A stretch of DNA of 64,000 nucleotides from Metaphire vulgaris (lineage: Eukaryota > Annelida > Clitellata > Crassiclitellata > Megascolecidae): contig CM030832.1 in assembly GCA_018105865.1 (NCBI GenBank), positions 21,322,436 through 21,386,435 on the forward strand. The letters are read 5' to 3'. This document shows positions 63,786 through 64,000 of this stretch, in pieces. The translations under genes were made by a program, and so were the position numbers. How positions within the stretch are numbered: position 1 is the first letter of the stretch; each line of letters opens with the position of its first letter. The notes below the pieces were generated by a model that was not told the origin of the DNA, ran no database searches, and saw only the letters and a list, made by a program, of their open reading frames with translations.

Positions 63786-63835
63786 CAGAGGAGACATAAC
63801 AATATATACCCCCAAATTTTATAACCCCCCAATGA

Positions 63836-63855
63836 AATTCCTGGCTACGCCCCTG
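63836..63855. mobile_element. right end of a hAT element
   Basis: ATTCCTGGCTACGCCCCTG is a standard hAT terminus. The expected partner with the flank TTCAAGGC was not found in the window. From 63856 to 64000 I see nothing further. Confidence 0.6.
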
Positions 63856-64000
63856 TTCAAGGCCCGTTAGCGCCCCTAGTGGTTTTCACACAGGCAGTGA
63901 TGCCTCTTAGGCCACTTTAAATCAGGCTAAGAGAGGCGCTTTTGCCATAGCCGGGACGGAAAAATCAGACTGCTTATTGGAGTTGACAATTGGTGATTAC

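Overview
This window is eukaryotic genomic DNA from an invertebrate. It shows spliced coding exons, non-coding DNA, non-LTR and LTR retrotransposons, hAT elements with 8-bp target duplications, a tRNA-derived SINE and many microsatellites. It has no bacterial operon structure. The host looks like a deuterostome. The best clue is a Gypsy element at 47.7-54.5 kb whose integrase lies upstream of its reverse transcriptase and whose gag looks SCAN-related; this Gmr1-like arrangement is best known from deuterostomes. A marine invertebrate such as an ascidian would fit, but the species cannot be fixed from the sequence.

Only three stretches look like functional, non-relic coding sequence outside the LTR elements. 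(1) 4135-5006 (+) is one long, probably terminal, exon of an unrecognised protein. (2) 18817-19746 (-) is an intact, apparently intronless inhibitor-of-apoptosis-like gene with two BIR domains and a RING finger. (3) 27634-32460 (+) is a five-exon gene of the MULE-transposase/SWIM zinc-finger type. Its splice phases join into 839 codons, and its first intron is of the GC-AG type.

Almost everything else is transposon. 1-17 kb holds terminal-inverted-repeat elements, many with exact 8-bp target duplications, often nested (hAT inside hAT at 1509-4005; LINE inside hAT inside MITE at 14867-16426), and a small Gypsy-like LTR element (11576-13431). 17-27 kb holds LINE 3' ends, the IAP gene, a large foldback element with a hAT in one arm, and a TTAA-flanked element with a hAT inside. 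27-33 kb is the MULE/SWIM gene with a LINE and a MITE in its introns. 33-41 kb is mostly hAT elements and LINE fragments, including a copy of a LINE flanked on both sides by (TA)n. 41.46-54.63 kb is one nested stack: a minus-strand Mag-like Gypsy element carrying a LINE in pol, a hAT in gag and a complete-length Gmr1-like Gypsy element in its 5' LTR. 54.6-64 kb holds a hAT with KIAA1586-like transposase remains, a decayed invertebrate transposon-associated protein, a second (TA)n-flanked LINE, a pyrimidine-rich minisatellite and more LINE 3' ends.

The LINE fragments are mostly 5'-truncated RT C-termini and fall into classes that differ in their 3' microsatellite tails: (AAT)n, (GAT)n, (GAA)n, (GAAT)n, (CATA)n and (AT)n. 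All boundaries, target duplications and splice sites below were read by eye. Family names rest on recognisable motifs and were not database-checked.
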